From NCBI GenBank assembly GCA_007121115.1, contig SKMI01000185.1:1-13935 (forward strand): 13,935 nt of DNA, given 5' to 3'. Positions 1 to 6,880 of this stretch are shown here, in pieces. Positions within the stretch are counted from its first letter, which is position 1, and every line of letters starts with the position of its first letter. Position numbers and translations under genes: made by a program. The notes under the pieces are model-generated. The model was not told the DNA's origin. It did not search any database and was given only the letters and a program-made list of their open reading frames with translations. This DNA comes from Paracoccaceae bacterium. GTDB taxonomy: Bacteria > Pseudomonadota > Alphaproteobacteria > Rhodobacterales > Rhodobacteraceae.

Positions 1-926
1 CCGAGGCGAACATGCACGCGGGGCTGGAGGTCTATCGCGCAGGCGGGCATGACGGTGTGGTGGCCTTCGGCGGCGGCTCGGCGCTCGATCTGGGCAAGAT
101 GATCGCGCTGATGGTAGACCAGCCGGTGCGCGTCTGGGAGCTGGAGGATGTGGGCGACTGGTGGACGCGCGCCAACCCCGACACCATCGCCCCCATCGTC
201 GCCCTGCCGACCACCGCCGGGACCGGTTCCGAGGTGGGGCGCGCGGGCGTTTTGACCGACAGCGCGAGCCACGCCAAGAAGATCATCTTTCACCCGAAGC
301 TGATGCCCACGGTGACCATCTGCGATCCGGAACTGACCGTGGGCATGCCCGCGCCGATCACCGCCGGGACGGGGATGGACGCTCTGGCGCATTGCCTCGA
401 GGCGTATTGCAGCCCGCATTACCACCCGATGAGTCAGGGCATCGCTCTGGAGGGGATGCGGCTGGTGTTCGGGCACCTGCCGCGCGCCTATGCCACGCCC
501 GATGATCTGGACGCGCGGGCGCAGATGATGGCGGCGGCCATGATGGGCGCGGTGGCGTTCCAGAAGGGGCTGGGCGCGATCCATGCCATCAGCCATCCGG
601 TCGGCGCCGTCTACAACACCCACCATGGCACCACCAACGCGGTGGTCATGCCCATGGTACTGGATTTCAACCGACCCGCGATCGAGGGGCGGATCGACCG
701 GGCGGCTGCGTATCTGGGCATTGACGGTGGTTTCGACGGGTTCCGCGCGGCGGTAATGGAATTGCGCCTCGCCTTCGACGTCCCGCCGACGCTGGGCGCG
801 CTGGGGGTCGAAGCCGCGCGGCTGGACGACCTGACCGCCATGGCGCTGCAGGACCCGTCCTGCGGCGGCAATCCGGTGGCGCTGACGGCGGAGACCATGC
901 GGGCGCTGTTCGAAAGCTGCCTGTAG
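1..926 (+). CDS. Iron-containing alcohol dehydrogenase, 3' part (5' end outside window)
   Basis: Group III, metal-dependent NAD(P)-linked alcohol dehydrogenase; about 307 residues are visible and roughly 75 N-terminal residues lie off the left edge. The frame is open from base 3, reading E-A-N before the first Met at 12, as in the family's PTEAN-type segment, so that Met is internal. Counting from it, GGGSALDLGK (20-29) is the nucleotide-binding glycine motif and PTTAGTGSEV (66-75) the family signature. The four metal ligands expected from E. coli FucO (D196, H200, H263, H277) appear with the same spacing as D123, H127, H191 and H205. The protein is cytoplasmic and its substrate cannot be told from sequence. 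It ends at TAG 924-926, ten bases before a structured repeat, and converges with the RNase T2 gene. Confidence 0.93.
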   Translation, partial: EANMHAGLEVYRAGGHDGVVAFGGGSALDLGKMIALMVDQPVRVWELEDVGDWWTRANPDTIAPIVALPTTAGTGSEVGRAGVLTDSASHAKKIIFHPKLMPTVTICDPELTVGMPAPITAGTGMDALAHCLEAYCSPHYHPMSQGIALEGMRLVFGHLPRAYATPDDLDARAQMMAAAMMGAVAFQKGLGAIHAISHPVGAVYNTHHGTTNAVVMPMVLDFNRPAIEGRIDRAAAYLGIDGGFDGFRAAVMELRLAFDVPPTLGALGVEAARLDDLTAMALQDPSCGGNPVALTAETMRALFESCL

Positions 927-935
927 CGCGCAGGA

Positions 936-998
936 GGGGGGCGCTGCCCCCCGTCGCGCAAGCGCGACTCCCCCCCGGGTATTTCGGGCAAGATGAAG
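936..998. repeat. Structured intergenic repeat, copy 1 (hairpins plus TATTTCGGGCAAGATGAAG tail)
   Basis: Three parts can be read. First is a G6-C-gct-G-C6 hairpin (936-942 pairing with 946-952). Second is an inner stem GTCGCGC/GCGCGAC (953-959 with 962-968). Third is a C-run followed by GGG and the tail GTATTTCGGGCAAGATGAAG (979-998). The same layout recurs at 11107-11174, where the 20-base tail differs at one position and the inner stem has another sequence but still pairs. The copy lies between two convergent genes, so it could terminate transcription or protect 3' ends for either. Read on -, the tail begins 21 bases after the RNase T2 stop codon. Confidence 0.8.
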
Positions 999-1019
999 TT
1001 GCAGGGCTTGGCACGCGGA

Positions 1020-1664
1020 TCAGCGCGGGGGCGGCAGGCGCAGGGTGCGGCGGTCGCAGGCGCGGGCGGCGAGGCGCGCGTCGCAGGGGTGCGGGGTCAG
1101 GTCCGGGGTCAGGCACAGGCGCAGCTCGTCCAGCGCGCCCTGGCGGCAGGTGAGGACGAAATGGTCTGCGGCGAGGGTGGGGTTGGCGGCGAGTAAGGTC
1201 TTGCGCAGCGTGTCGGTGCCGATGCGCGGCAGGGTGTCGAGCGCGGGCAGGTCGAAAAGATCGCGCGCCTGGGCGGTCAGCGCGTAGTAGTCGGGCGCGC
1301 TGAGCCCGCTGCAGCGCCCGTGCTTGTTCCATTGATGCCAGGCCGACCCGCCCGAGCCGAAGAGGTCCGCCTGCGCGCCGGTCTGCGCGCGCGAGGGGTT
1401 GCGGTGCGGGGTCGGGCAGAATTCGGGCCAGGTGCCGTCATCGTGCTGTGGCCAGAGCCCGTGCACGCCCCAACCTACTCCCGCGCCCTCGGCGCAGTTG
1501 GGCGCGTCGCGGTCGTCGCCTTCGCGCGCGCACCAGGCGGGCACCCAGCTGATCGCCAGAACGTAATAGTCGAAATCCCCCGCCGCATTGCGGGCGGCAT
1601 CGCCGGCCCGCGCGCCGGGCGGCAGCGCCAGCAGCAGCAGGAACGCCAGTGTGAGGGTGCGCAT
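1020..1664 (-). CDS. Secreted ribonuclease T2 family protein
   Basis: An RNase T2-type endoribonuclease of 214 residues, which would cleave RNA via a 2',3'-cyclic phosphate in the periplasm or outside the cell. Residues 1-20 form a Sec signal peptide (a Leu-rich core ending in ARA). CAS I is HGLWPQ with catalytic His68. CAS II is WHQWNKHGRC (109-118), giving His110, Lys114 and His115. The acidic residue normally at position 111 (HEW.KHG in most members, Glu105 of RNase Rh) is Gln here, codon CAA. Several Cys (45, 57, 83, 118 and near the C-terminus) fit disulfides. The start is supported by AAGGAA about 8 bases upstream. It converges with the alcohol dehydrogenase and is divergent from trcR across 148 bases. 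The family call is firm; catalytic strength is uncertain because of the Gln. Confidence 0.9.
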   Translation of the reverse strand: MRTLTLAFLLLLALPPGARAGDAARNAAGDFDYYVLAISWVPAWCAREGDDRDAPNCAEGAGVGWGVHGLWPQHDDGTWPEFCPTPHRNPSRAQTGAQADLFGSGGSAWHQWNKHGRCSGLSAPDYYALTAQARDLFDLPALDTLPRIGTDTLRKTLLAANPTLAADHFVLTCRQGALDELRLCLTPDLTPHPCDARLAARACDRRTLRLPPPR

Positions 1665-1812
1665 TTGTGCTTTTCCTTCGGCCCTTGCCCGCGTATAACC
1701 CGCCTATTCCCCGAAAGCGAGGATCGGCGGGTTCCCCCGCAGCCGTTTTTCCGGCGGAAGCAGGATATGCACGCGCCCGCGCGCCGGGCCCGTCAGAGCA
1801 GGAGTTGAGCCG

Positions 1813-2586
1813 ATGACGAAACCGCTGATGCCCAAGGCGACCGCCGTGTGGCTCGTGGACAATACCACGCTGAGCTTCAGGCAGATCGCCGATTTCTGCG
1901 GGCTGCACGAACTGGAAGTGCAGGGCATTGCCGACGGCGATGTGGCGACCGGGGTCAAGGGGTTCGACCCGGTGTCCAACAACCAGCTGGATGAAGTGGA
2001 GATCAAGCGCGCCGAGGCCGACCCCGCGCACAGGCTGAAGCTGAAGTTCAACCCCGCCGCCGTGGGCGAGGAGAAGCGCCGCGGGCCGCGCTACACGCCG
2101 CTGTCGAAGCGGCAGGACCGCCCGGCCTCGATCCTGTGGCTGGTCAAGTTCCACCCGGAACTGGCAGATGCGCAGATCCGCAAGCTGGTGGGCACCACCA
2201 ACACCACCATCCAGGCGATCCGCGAGCGCACGCACTGGAACATCGGCAATATCCAGCCCATCGACCCGGTGGCGCTGGGCCTGTGTCGGCAGTCGGAACT
2301 GGACGCCGAGGTGCAGAAGGCAGCGCGCAAGAAGGCCACCGAGGGCGATGTCATGTCCGATGACGAACGCCGCAAGCTGGTGTCTACCGAGCAGTCGCTG
2401 GAAATGCCCGCCGAGCCGCGCCTGCCCGCATCCATCGCCGGGCTGGAGAACTTCAGCCTGAGCAAGCCTGCAGAGGAAGAGGCCGAGGAAACATCCGGCA
2501 AGGATGAGGATTACGCCGATGCGGACAGTTTCTTCAACCTGCCCGAGAGCGACGACGAAGACGAGGACGAAGACAACCGTCGCTAA
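1813..2586 (+). CDS. trcR: Cell cycle transcriptional regulator TrcR (DUF1013)
   Basis: A 257-residue protein of the alphaproteobacteria-restricted DUF1013 family, annotated as the cell-cycle transcriptional regulator TrcR after work in Caulobacter. The N-terminal part (about 1-60: PKATAVWLVDNTTLSF, then FCGLHELEVQGIADGD) and the central part (about 100-150: ASILWLVKFHPELADAQI, then KLVGTTNTTIQAIRERTHW) each look like a helix-turn-helix unit. The last 60 residues are low complexity and very acidic (a D/E run before the terminal NRR), so probably disordered. The start is fixed by AGGAG 7 bases upstream. pheT follows after 33 bases on the same strand, suggesting one transcript. The family identity is recognised from conserved blocks; the regulatory targets cannot be inferred here. 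Confidence 0.88.
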   Translation: MTKPLMPKATAVWLVDNTTLSFRQIADFCGLHELEVQGIADGDVATGVKGFDPVSNNQLDEVEIKRAEADPAHRLKLKFNPAAVGEEKRRGPRYTPLSKRQDRPASILWLVKFHPELADAQIRKLVGTTNTTIQAIRERTHWNIGNIQPIDPVALGLCRQSELDAEVQKAARKKATEGDVMSDDERRKLVSTEQSLEMPAEPRLPASIAGLENFSLSKPAEEEAEETSGKDEDYADADSFFNLPESDDEDEDEDNRR

Positions 2587-2619
2587 GCGCAGCCCCGGGA
2601 TGGAGCGAGGAAGACGACC

Positions 2620-5037
2620 ATGAAGTTCACCCTGTCCTGGCTGAAGGATCATCTGGACACCGACGCCTCGCTCGAGGCGATCTGCGACGCGCTGACCGAT
2701 CTGGGGCTGGAGGTCGAGGAGGTATCGGACCCCGCCGCCACCCTGGGCGCGTTCCGCATCGCGCGCGTGATCGAGGCCGCGCCGCACCCCGATGCCGACC
2801 GGCTGCGTCTTTGCCGGGTGGAGGTGCGCGAGAGCCCTGAGGCGGCCGCGCAGGAGGTTCAGGTGGTTTGCGGCGCGCCCAATGCGCGCACCGGCATGGT
2901 GGGGGTGTTCGCCCCCGTGGGCACGCGTATCCCCGGCACCGGCGTGGACCTGAAACCCGGCGTGATCCGGGGGCAGGAAAGCAACGGGATGCTGTGTTCG
3001 GAACGCGAGTTGATGATCTCGGACGATCATGAAGGGATCATTGCACTGCCCGAGGATGCGCCGCTGGGCGCGCGGTATATCGACTACGCCGGGCTGAACG
3101 ACCCGATGATCTATATCAAGATCACCCCCAACCGCCCCGATGCGCTGGGCGTGCGCGGGGTGGCGCGTGACCTCGCCGCGCGCGGGCTGGGGCAGTTGAA
3201 ACCGCTGACGGTGGAGCCGGTGGCGGGCGGGTTTGACAGCCCCATCGGGGTGAGCATCGACCCGGGGCTGAAGGAAAAGGGTTGCCCGCTCTTCGCCGGA
3301 CGGTGGATCCGGGGGGTGAAGAACGGCCCCTCGCCGGACTGGTTGCAGAAGCGGCTGCGGGCCATCGGGCTGCGGCCCATCTCGGCGCTGGTGGACATCA
3401 CCAATTTCTTCACCTTCGACTTGAACCGCCCCCTGCATGTCTTTGACGCCGACAAGGTGACGGGCGGGCTGCGCATCCATCCCGCGCAAGGGGGCGAGTC
3501 GCTGGTGGCGCTGGATGACAAGACCTACACGCTGGCCCCAGGGCACATGGTCATTTCCGACGACACCGGTCCCGAAAGCATCGCCGGGATCATGGGCGGC
3601 GCCGCTTCGGGCTGCACCGAAGACACGGTGAACGTGTTCCTGGAGTCCGCCTATTGGGACCCCATCACCATCGCCGCCACGGGGCGCGCGTTGAAGATCA
3701 ACTCGGATGCGCGCTATCGTTTCGAACGCGGGGTGGACCCGGAGTTTACCCTGCCGGGGCTGGAACTGGCCACGCGGATGATCCTGGACCTGTGCGGGGG
3801 GGAGCCGTCCTCGGTGGTGATGGACGGCGCGGTGCCGGACACCACCCGCAGCTATCCCTTCGATTCGGGCGCCATGGCGCGGCTGGTGGGCATGGACATC
3901 CCCGAGGCCGCGCAGCGCGGCACGCTGGAAGCGCTGGGCTTCCGGCTGGAGGGTGACCGCGTCTTTCCGCCCAGCTGGCGGCCGGACATTCAGGGCGCGG
4001 CAGATCTGGTCGAGGAGGTGGCGCGGATCGCCTCGCTATCCAAGCTCGAAGGCGCGCCGCTGCCGCGCGCAACCGTTGGCGTGCCGCGCCCGATCCTGAC
4101 GCCCATGCAGAAGCGCGAACGCGCCGCGCGGCGGCAGCTTGCGGGGCTGGGGTATAATGAATGTGTCACCTACAGCTTCATCGACGGGGCTGCGGCGGCG
4201 CTGTTCGGCGGCGGTGATGACGCGGTGCTGCTGGAAAACCCGATCTCGTCCGAGATGACGCATATGCGCCCGGATCTGCTGCCGGGGCTGCTTCAGGCGG
4301 CGGCGCGCAATCAGGCGCGTGGGGCGCAGGATGTCGCGCTGTTCGAGGTCGGACCTGTATTCTCGGGCGGCGAGCCGGGCGAGCAGGCGATCCATGCCAC
4401 CGGGCTGCTGGTGGGCCATGCCGCCCCGCGCGACCCGCACGGCAGCCGCCGCGCGGTGGATGTCTTCGATGCCCGCGCCGATGCCGAGGCCGTGCTGGCC
4501 GCCATCGGCGCGCCGGAAAAGGTGCAGATCAGCCGCGACGTGCCGGGCTGGTTCCATCCGGGCCGGTCCGGGCGGATCGGGCTGGGGCCGAAGCTGGGGC
4601 TGGCGGTGTTCGGCGAAGTGCACCCGAAGGTGCTGCGCGCGCTGGATGTGAAGGGGCCGGCCATGGCCTTCAGCGTGTGGCTGGAAAACCCGCCGCAGCC
4701 GCGCAAGCGGGTGATCGCCCGGCCCGCGCTGGCAGCCAGCGACCTGCAGGCGGTGGACCGCGATTTCGCCTTTGTGCTGGATGCGCGGGTGGCGGCGGCG
4801 GATGTGGTCAACGCGGCGGCCGGGGCCGACAAGGCGCTGATCGCGCAGGTGGCGGTGTTCGACGAGTTCACCGGGCCGAAGGCCGAGGCGCAGATGGGCG
4901 AGGGCCGCAAGTCGCTGGCCATCACCGTGCGCCTGCAACCGCGCGATCGCACCCTGACCGAAGCCGAGATCGACGCCGTGGCCGCCAAGGTGGTGGACAA
5001 GGTGGCCAAGGCGACGAGTGGCACGCTTCGGGGGTGA
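2620..5037 (+). CDS. pheT: Phenylalanine--tRNA ligase beta subunit
   Basis: Beta subunit of the heterotetrameric (alpha2-beta2) cytoplasmic phenylalanyl-tRNA synthetase, which charges tRNA-Phe. The 805 residues match the usual bacterial length of about 790-805. Domains in order: N-terminal helix block beginning MKFTLSWLKDHL; EMAP/tRNA-binding OB fold about 40-155 (includes VVCGAPNARTGMVGVFAPVG); B3/B4 editing domain about 210-370; B5 domain about 400-475 (includes FRLEGDRVFPPSWRPDIQG); catalytic-like core about 480-690; C-terminal FDX-ACB anticodon-binding domain about 710-804 (includes DRDFAFVLD and the ending TSGTLRG). The start has GAGGAAG about 7 bases upstream. The partner pheS is not adjacent; trcR precedes it instead. 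A perfect GC hairpin begins 27 bases after the stop. Confidence 0.98.
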   Translation: MKFTLSWLKDHLDTDASLEAICDALTDLGLEVEEVSDPAATLGAFRIARVIEAAPHPDADRLRLCRVEVRESPEAAAQEVQVVCGAPNARTGMVGVFAPVGTRIPGTGVDLKPGVIRGQESNGMLCSERELMISDDHEGIIALPEDAPLGARYIDYAGLNDPMIYIKITPNRPDALGVRGVARDLAARGLGQLKPLTVEPVAGGFDSPIGVSIDPGLKEKGCPLFAGRWIRGVKNGPSPDWLQKRLRAIGLRPISALVDITNFFTFDLNRPLHVFDADKVTGGLRIHPAQGGESLVALDDKTYTLAPGHMVISDDTGPESIAGIMGGAASGCTEDTVNVFLESAYWDPITIAATGRALKINSDARYRFERGVDPEFTLPGLELATRMILDLCGGEPSSVVMDGAVPDTTRSYPFDSGAMARLVGMDIPEAAQRGTLEALGFRLEGDRVFPPSWRPDIQGAADLVEEVARIASLSKLEGAPLPRATVGVPRPILTPMQKRERAARRQLAGLGYNECVTYSFIDGAAAALFGGGDDAVLLENPISSEMTHMRPDLLPGLLQAAARNQARGAQDVALFEVGPVFSGGEPGEQAIHATGLLVGHAAPRDPHGSRRAVDVFDARADAEAVLAAIGAPEKVQISRDVPGWFHPGRSGRIGLGPKLGLAVFGEVHPKVLRALDVKGPAMAFSVWLENPPQPRKRVIARPALAASDLQAVDRDFAFVLDARVAAADVVNAAAGADKALIAQVAVFDEFTGPKAEAQMGEGRKSLAITVRLQPRDRTLTEAEIDAVAAKVVDKVAKATSGTLRG

Positions 5038-5064
5038 TTCCCGCCCTGATGCCGAATGGCAACG

Positions 5065-5105
5065 GCGCCTGCGGGGCGGGCCGAAACGTCCCGCCCCGCA
5101 GGCGC
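5065..5105. terminator. 16-bp perfect GC-rich hairpin between convergent pheT and thioesterase genes
   Basis: The left arm 5065-5080 (GCGCCTGCGGGGCGGG) is perfectly complementary to the right arm 5090-5105, around the 9-base loop CCGAAACGT. It lies between the ends of two convergent genes (5037 on +, 5136 on -), the usual place for a bidirectional terminator or 3'-end stabiliser. Neither strand has a T-run after the stem, so it is not a textbook intrinsic terminator. Confidence 0.6.
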
Positions 5106-5135
5106 GTCACATCAGACCTTCGGCGTGAAGATGCT

Positions 5136-5621
5136 TCAGCCCGGCATTATGATGCAGGTGGTGGACCCGGTGGCGTAGAGCTTCCCGGCGTCCAGGCAGC
5201 GTAGCTCTGCGCTGGCCACGGCGGTGCTTCGCCCGGCGTGCTGGACATCGCCGGTGACCTCGATTTCAGTGCCGATGGGCAGGGCACGGGTGATATTCAC
5301 CTTGTATTCCAGCGTCGTATACCAGAACCCCTGCGGCACAACGGTCATCACCGCGCATCCCAGTGCCGTGTCCAGAAGCGAGCCATACCAGCCGCCATGC
5401 ACGCCGCCCAGCGGGTTGGTATGCCGGAATTCCGGCGCGCCGCGAAAAGCCACGTGCCCGTGCCGGACCGCGTGAATGGTGTAGTTCATGGTCCCCGCCA
5501 CCGGCGGCAGCGAGTTCTTGCCCGCCAGCATCGCCTGCATGAACTCCAGCCCGCTCATGGCCAGGGTCTCGGCGCGGCTGGGCAGTTCCTCGGGGGTTTG
5601 GGCGATGAAGGGGGCGGGCAT
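5136..5621 (-). CDS. PaaI-family hotdog-fold thioesterase
   Basis: A 161-residue single hotdog-domain acyl-CoA thioesterase, which would hydrolyse an (aryl or acyl) CoA thioester in the cytoplasm. The active-site block reads HTNPLGGVHGG then LLDTALGCAV. HGG is at 75-77 and Asp84 starts the long helix, as in the PaaI/4HBT-II group, and the ending TGSTTCIIMPG is a typical last strand. The Met at 5621 was chosen because AGGA sits 8 bases upstream; extending the frame to 5681 adds 20 residues rich in Pro, Arg and Ala unlike the family. It converges with pheT and is divergent from kynA across 276 bases. Nothing nearby points to a substrate, and tryptophan catabolism alone does not require it. Confidence 0.88.
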   Translation of the reverse strand: MPAPFIAQTPEELPSRAETLAMSGLEFMQAMLAGKNSLPPVAGTMNYTIHAVRHGHVAFRGAPEFRHTNPLGGVHGGWYGSLLDTALGCAVMTVVPQGFWYTTLEYKVNITRALPIGTEIEVTGDVQHAGRSTAVASAELRCLDAGKLYATGSTTCIIMPG

Positions 5622-5734
5622 GGCAGGTCCTGTAGTGGCCGGTCTGGCGCGTGACTTTACCGGAGCGGGGGGCTGTGGCAAGGTAAGGACGTACCGCAGC
5701 CGCTCTGGCTGCGTGCCGCAATTCTGGAGCGATC

Positions 5735-5854
5735 ATGTCCCAGACCTCGCCGTCCTGCGCGCCATTGCCGCCGCTTTGCCGACCGGCGGGCTGGGTGGCG
5801 CAGTGGCGGCGGTTGGCGAAGGTGGCGGCGCGAAATGCGCGGGCGATGGGCTGA
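5735..5854 (+). CDS. Possible 39-residue leader ORF upstream of kynA with two Trp codons
   Basis: An ATG at 5735 has GGAG at 5726-5729, five bases upstream, and opens a 39-codon frame ending TGA at 5852-5854, 43 bases before the kynA start. The peptide begins MSQTSPSCAPLPPLC and continues with Trp20 and Trp24 (5792-5794, 5804-5806) into a basic stretch (RRLAKVAARNARAMG). About 33 of 38 sense codons after the start end in G or C, but second-position GC is also high, so composition supports coding only weakly. Two mutually exclusive hairpins overlap its end. The proximity to a tryptophan-degrading enzyme suggests a regulatory leader, but chance in GC-rich DNA is a real alternative. Confidence 0.25.
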   Translation: MSQTSPSCAPLPPLCRPAGWVAQWRRLAKVAARNARAMG

Positions 5855-5870
5855 TCCGCCCGCCCAGCCC
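5839..5870 (+). promoter_or_regulatory. Two mutually exclusive hairpins before kynA (attenuator-like)
   Basis: GCGGGC 5839-5844 can pair with GCCCGC 5858-5863. GGGCTG 5848-5853 can pair with CAGCCC 5865-5870, which is followed by TTT. The two pairings cross, so only one can form at a time. The stop codon of the short upstream ORF (5852-5854) lies within the second stem. The layout resembles a leader switch, but six-base GC stems arise easily at this composition. Confidence 0.22.
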
Positions 5871-5897
5871 TTTCGCCTCGGAGACCGGACCCTTCCC

Positions 5898-6734
5898 ATG
5901 ACCGACCCTTATGATCCCGCCCGCGACGGCGCCGAAATGCAGTTCGACCGGCGCATGTCCTACACCGACCACCTGCAACTTGACCCGATCCTGACCGCCC
6001 AGCACCTGCGCTCGGACGCCCATGACGAGATGCTGTTCATCATCCAGCACCAGACTTCGGAACTGTGGATGCGGCTGGCGCTGCATGAACTGACCGCCGC
6101 CCGTGCCATGCTGGCCGAGGATCGCTTCCGCCCCGCCTTCAAGCTGCTGGCGCGCCTCTCGCGCATCTTCGAGCAACTCAACAGCGCCTGGGACGTGCTA
6201 CGCACCATGACGCCCAGCGATTACACAAGGTTCCGCGAGACGCTGGGCCAGGCCTCGGGGTTCCAGTCCTGGCAATACCGGCTGATCGAGTTCACGCTGG
6301 GCAACCGCAACGCGGCGATGCTGAAGCCCCACGCCCACCGCCCGGACCTGCTGGCGCGGCTGGAGGCCGAACTGGCGCAACCGTCGCTCTATGCGGTGGC
6401 GGTGGCGGCGCTGGCCCGGCGCGGGCTACCGGTGCCCGAAGCGGTGCTGGCCCGCGACCCGGGCGCCCCTTGGGTGGCCGATGACGGGCTGCAGGCGGCC
6501 TGGGCGCAGGTCTATGCGGCGCCCGAGGCGCAGTGGGAACTCTATGAACTGGCCGAGAAGCTGGTGGACCTGGAGGACTATTTCCGCCGCTGGCGGTTCA
6601 ACCATGTGACCACGGTGGAGCGGGTGATCGGCTTCAAGCGCGGCACCGGCGGCACCTCGGGCGTGGCGTATCTGCGCCGGATGCTGGAGGTGGAGTTGTT
6701 CCCCGAATTGTGGCACCTGCGCACCACACTTTGA
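5898..6734 (+). CDS. kynA: Tryptophan 2,3-dioxygenase
   Basis: A heme enzyme that opens the indole ring of L-tryptophan to N-formylkynurenine, the first step of the kynurenine pathway; 278 residues, cytoplasmic. Key residues match Xanthomonas campestris TDO at a constant offset of 4: His51 (IIQHQTSELW; Xc His55), Tyr109 and Arg113 (Xc 113 and 117), proximal heme ligand His236 (FNHVTTV; Xc His240) and Thr250 in GFKRGTGGTSG (Xc Thr254). FQSWQYRLIEFTLGNRN (122-138) is the family block. The ATG at 5898 is chosen because it gives the same N-terminal length as that homologue; the frame is open back to 5835 with unlike residues. The only Shine-Dalgarno-like stretch, GGAG at 5880-5883, is 14 bases away, so initiation may be weak or coupled. 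No kynU or kynB is adjacent. Confidence 0.96.
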   Translation: MTDPYDPARDGAEMQFDRRMSYTDHLQLDPILTAQHLRSDAHDEMLFIIQHQTSELWMRLALHELTAARAMLAEDRFRPAFKLLARLSRIFEQLNSAWDVLRTMTPSDYTRFRETLGQASGFQSWQYRLIEFTLGNRNAAMLKPHAHRPDLLARLEAELAQPSLYAVAVAALARRGLPVPEAVLARDPGAPWVADDGLQAAWAQVYAAPEAQWELYELAEKLVDLEDYFRRWRFNHVTTVERVIGFKRGTGGTSGVAYLRRMLEVELFPELWHLRTTL

Positions 6735-6803
6735 CGCGATGCAGGCGCGGCGTTAGGCGCGAGAATCGAATCGCTTCAAAGTCAATGGCCTGCGGTTAAG
6801 CTG

Positions 6804-6817
6804 GGACTCCTGAGTCC
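6804..6817. promoter_or_regulatory. Perfect 14-base dyad upstream of the L,D-transpeptidase gene
   Basis: GGACTC-CT-GAGTCC is a perfect inverted repeat with a two-base centre, lying 64 bases before the L,D-transpeptidase ATG in the 146-base gap after kynA. It could be a regulator site or a short hairpin in the leader. No regulator is recognised for it, and no convincing -35/-10 pair was found beside it. Confidence 0.25.
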
Positions 6818-6880
6818 GTCGTGCGTGTTCAGACCGTCGCAGGCGGAGCGATGCTGCTTTGCAACAGGGGTGGGTGATCG

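Noticed and set aside
1676..1700. GTATAAC / TTATAC near 1690 as a -10 box for trcR or the RNase T2 gene
   Set aside because: No acceptable -35 box was found 16-18 bases away on either strand, so no promoter is called.
1438..3546. 702-codon open frame on - across trcR and the first part of pheT
   Set aside because: It is antisense to two well-recognised genes, is rich in Arg/His/Gln/Pro/Gly with no family motif, and is the usual product of high third-position GC.
4036..4938. 300-codon open frame on - within pheT
   Set aside because: It is an antisense shadow of pheT with Arg/His/Pro-rich composition and no recognisable domain.
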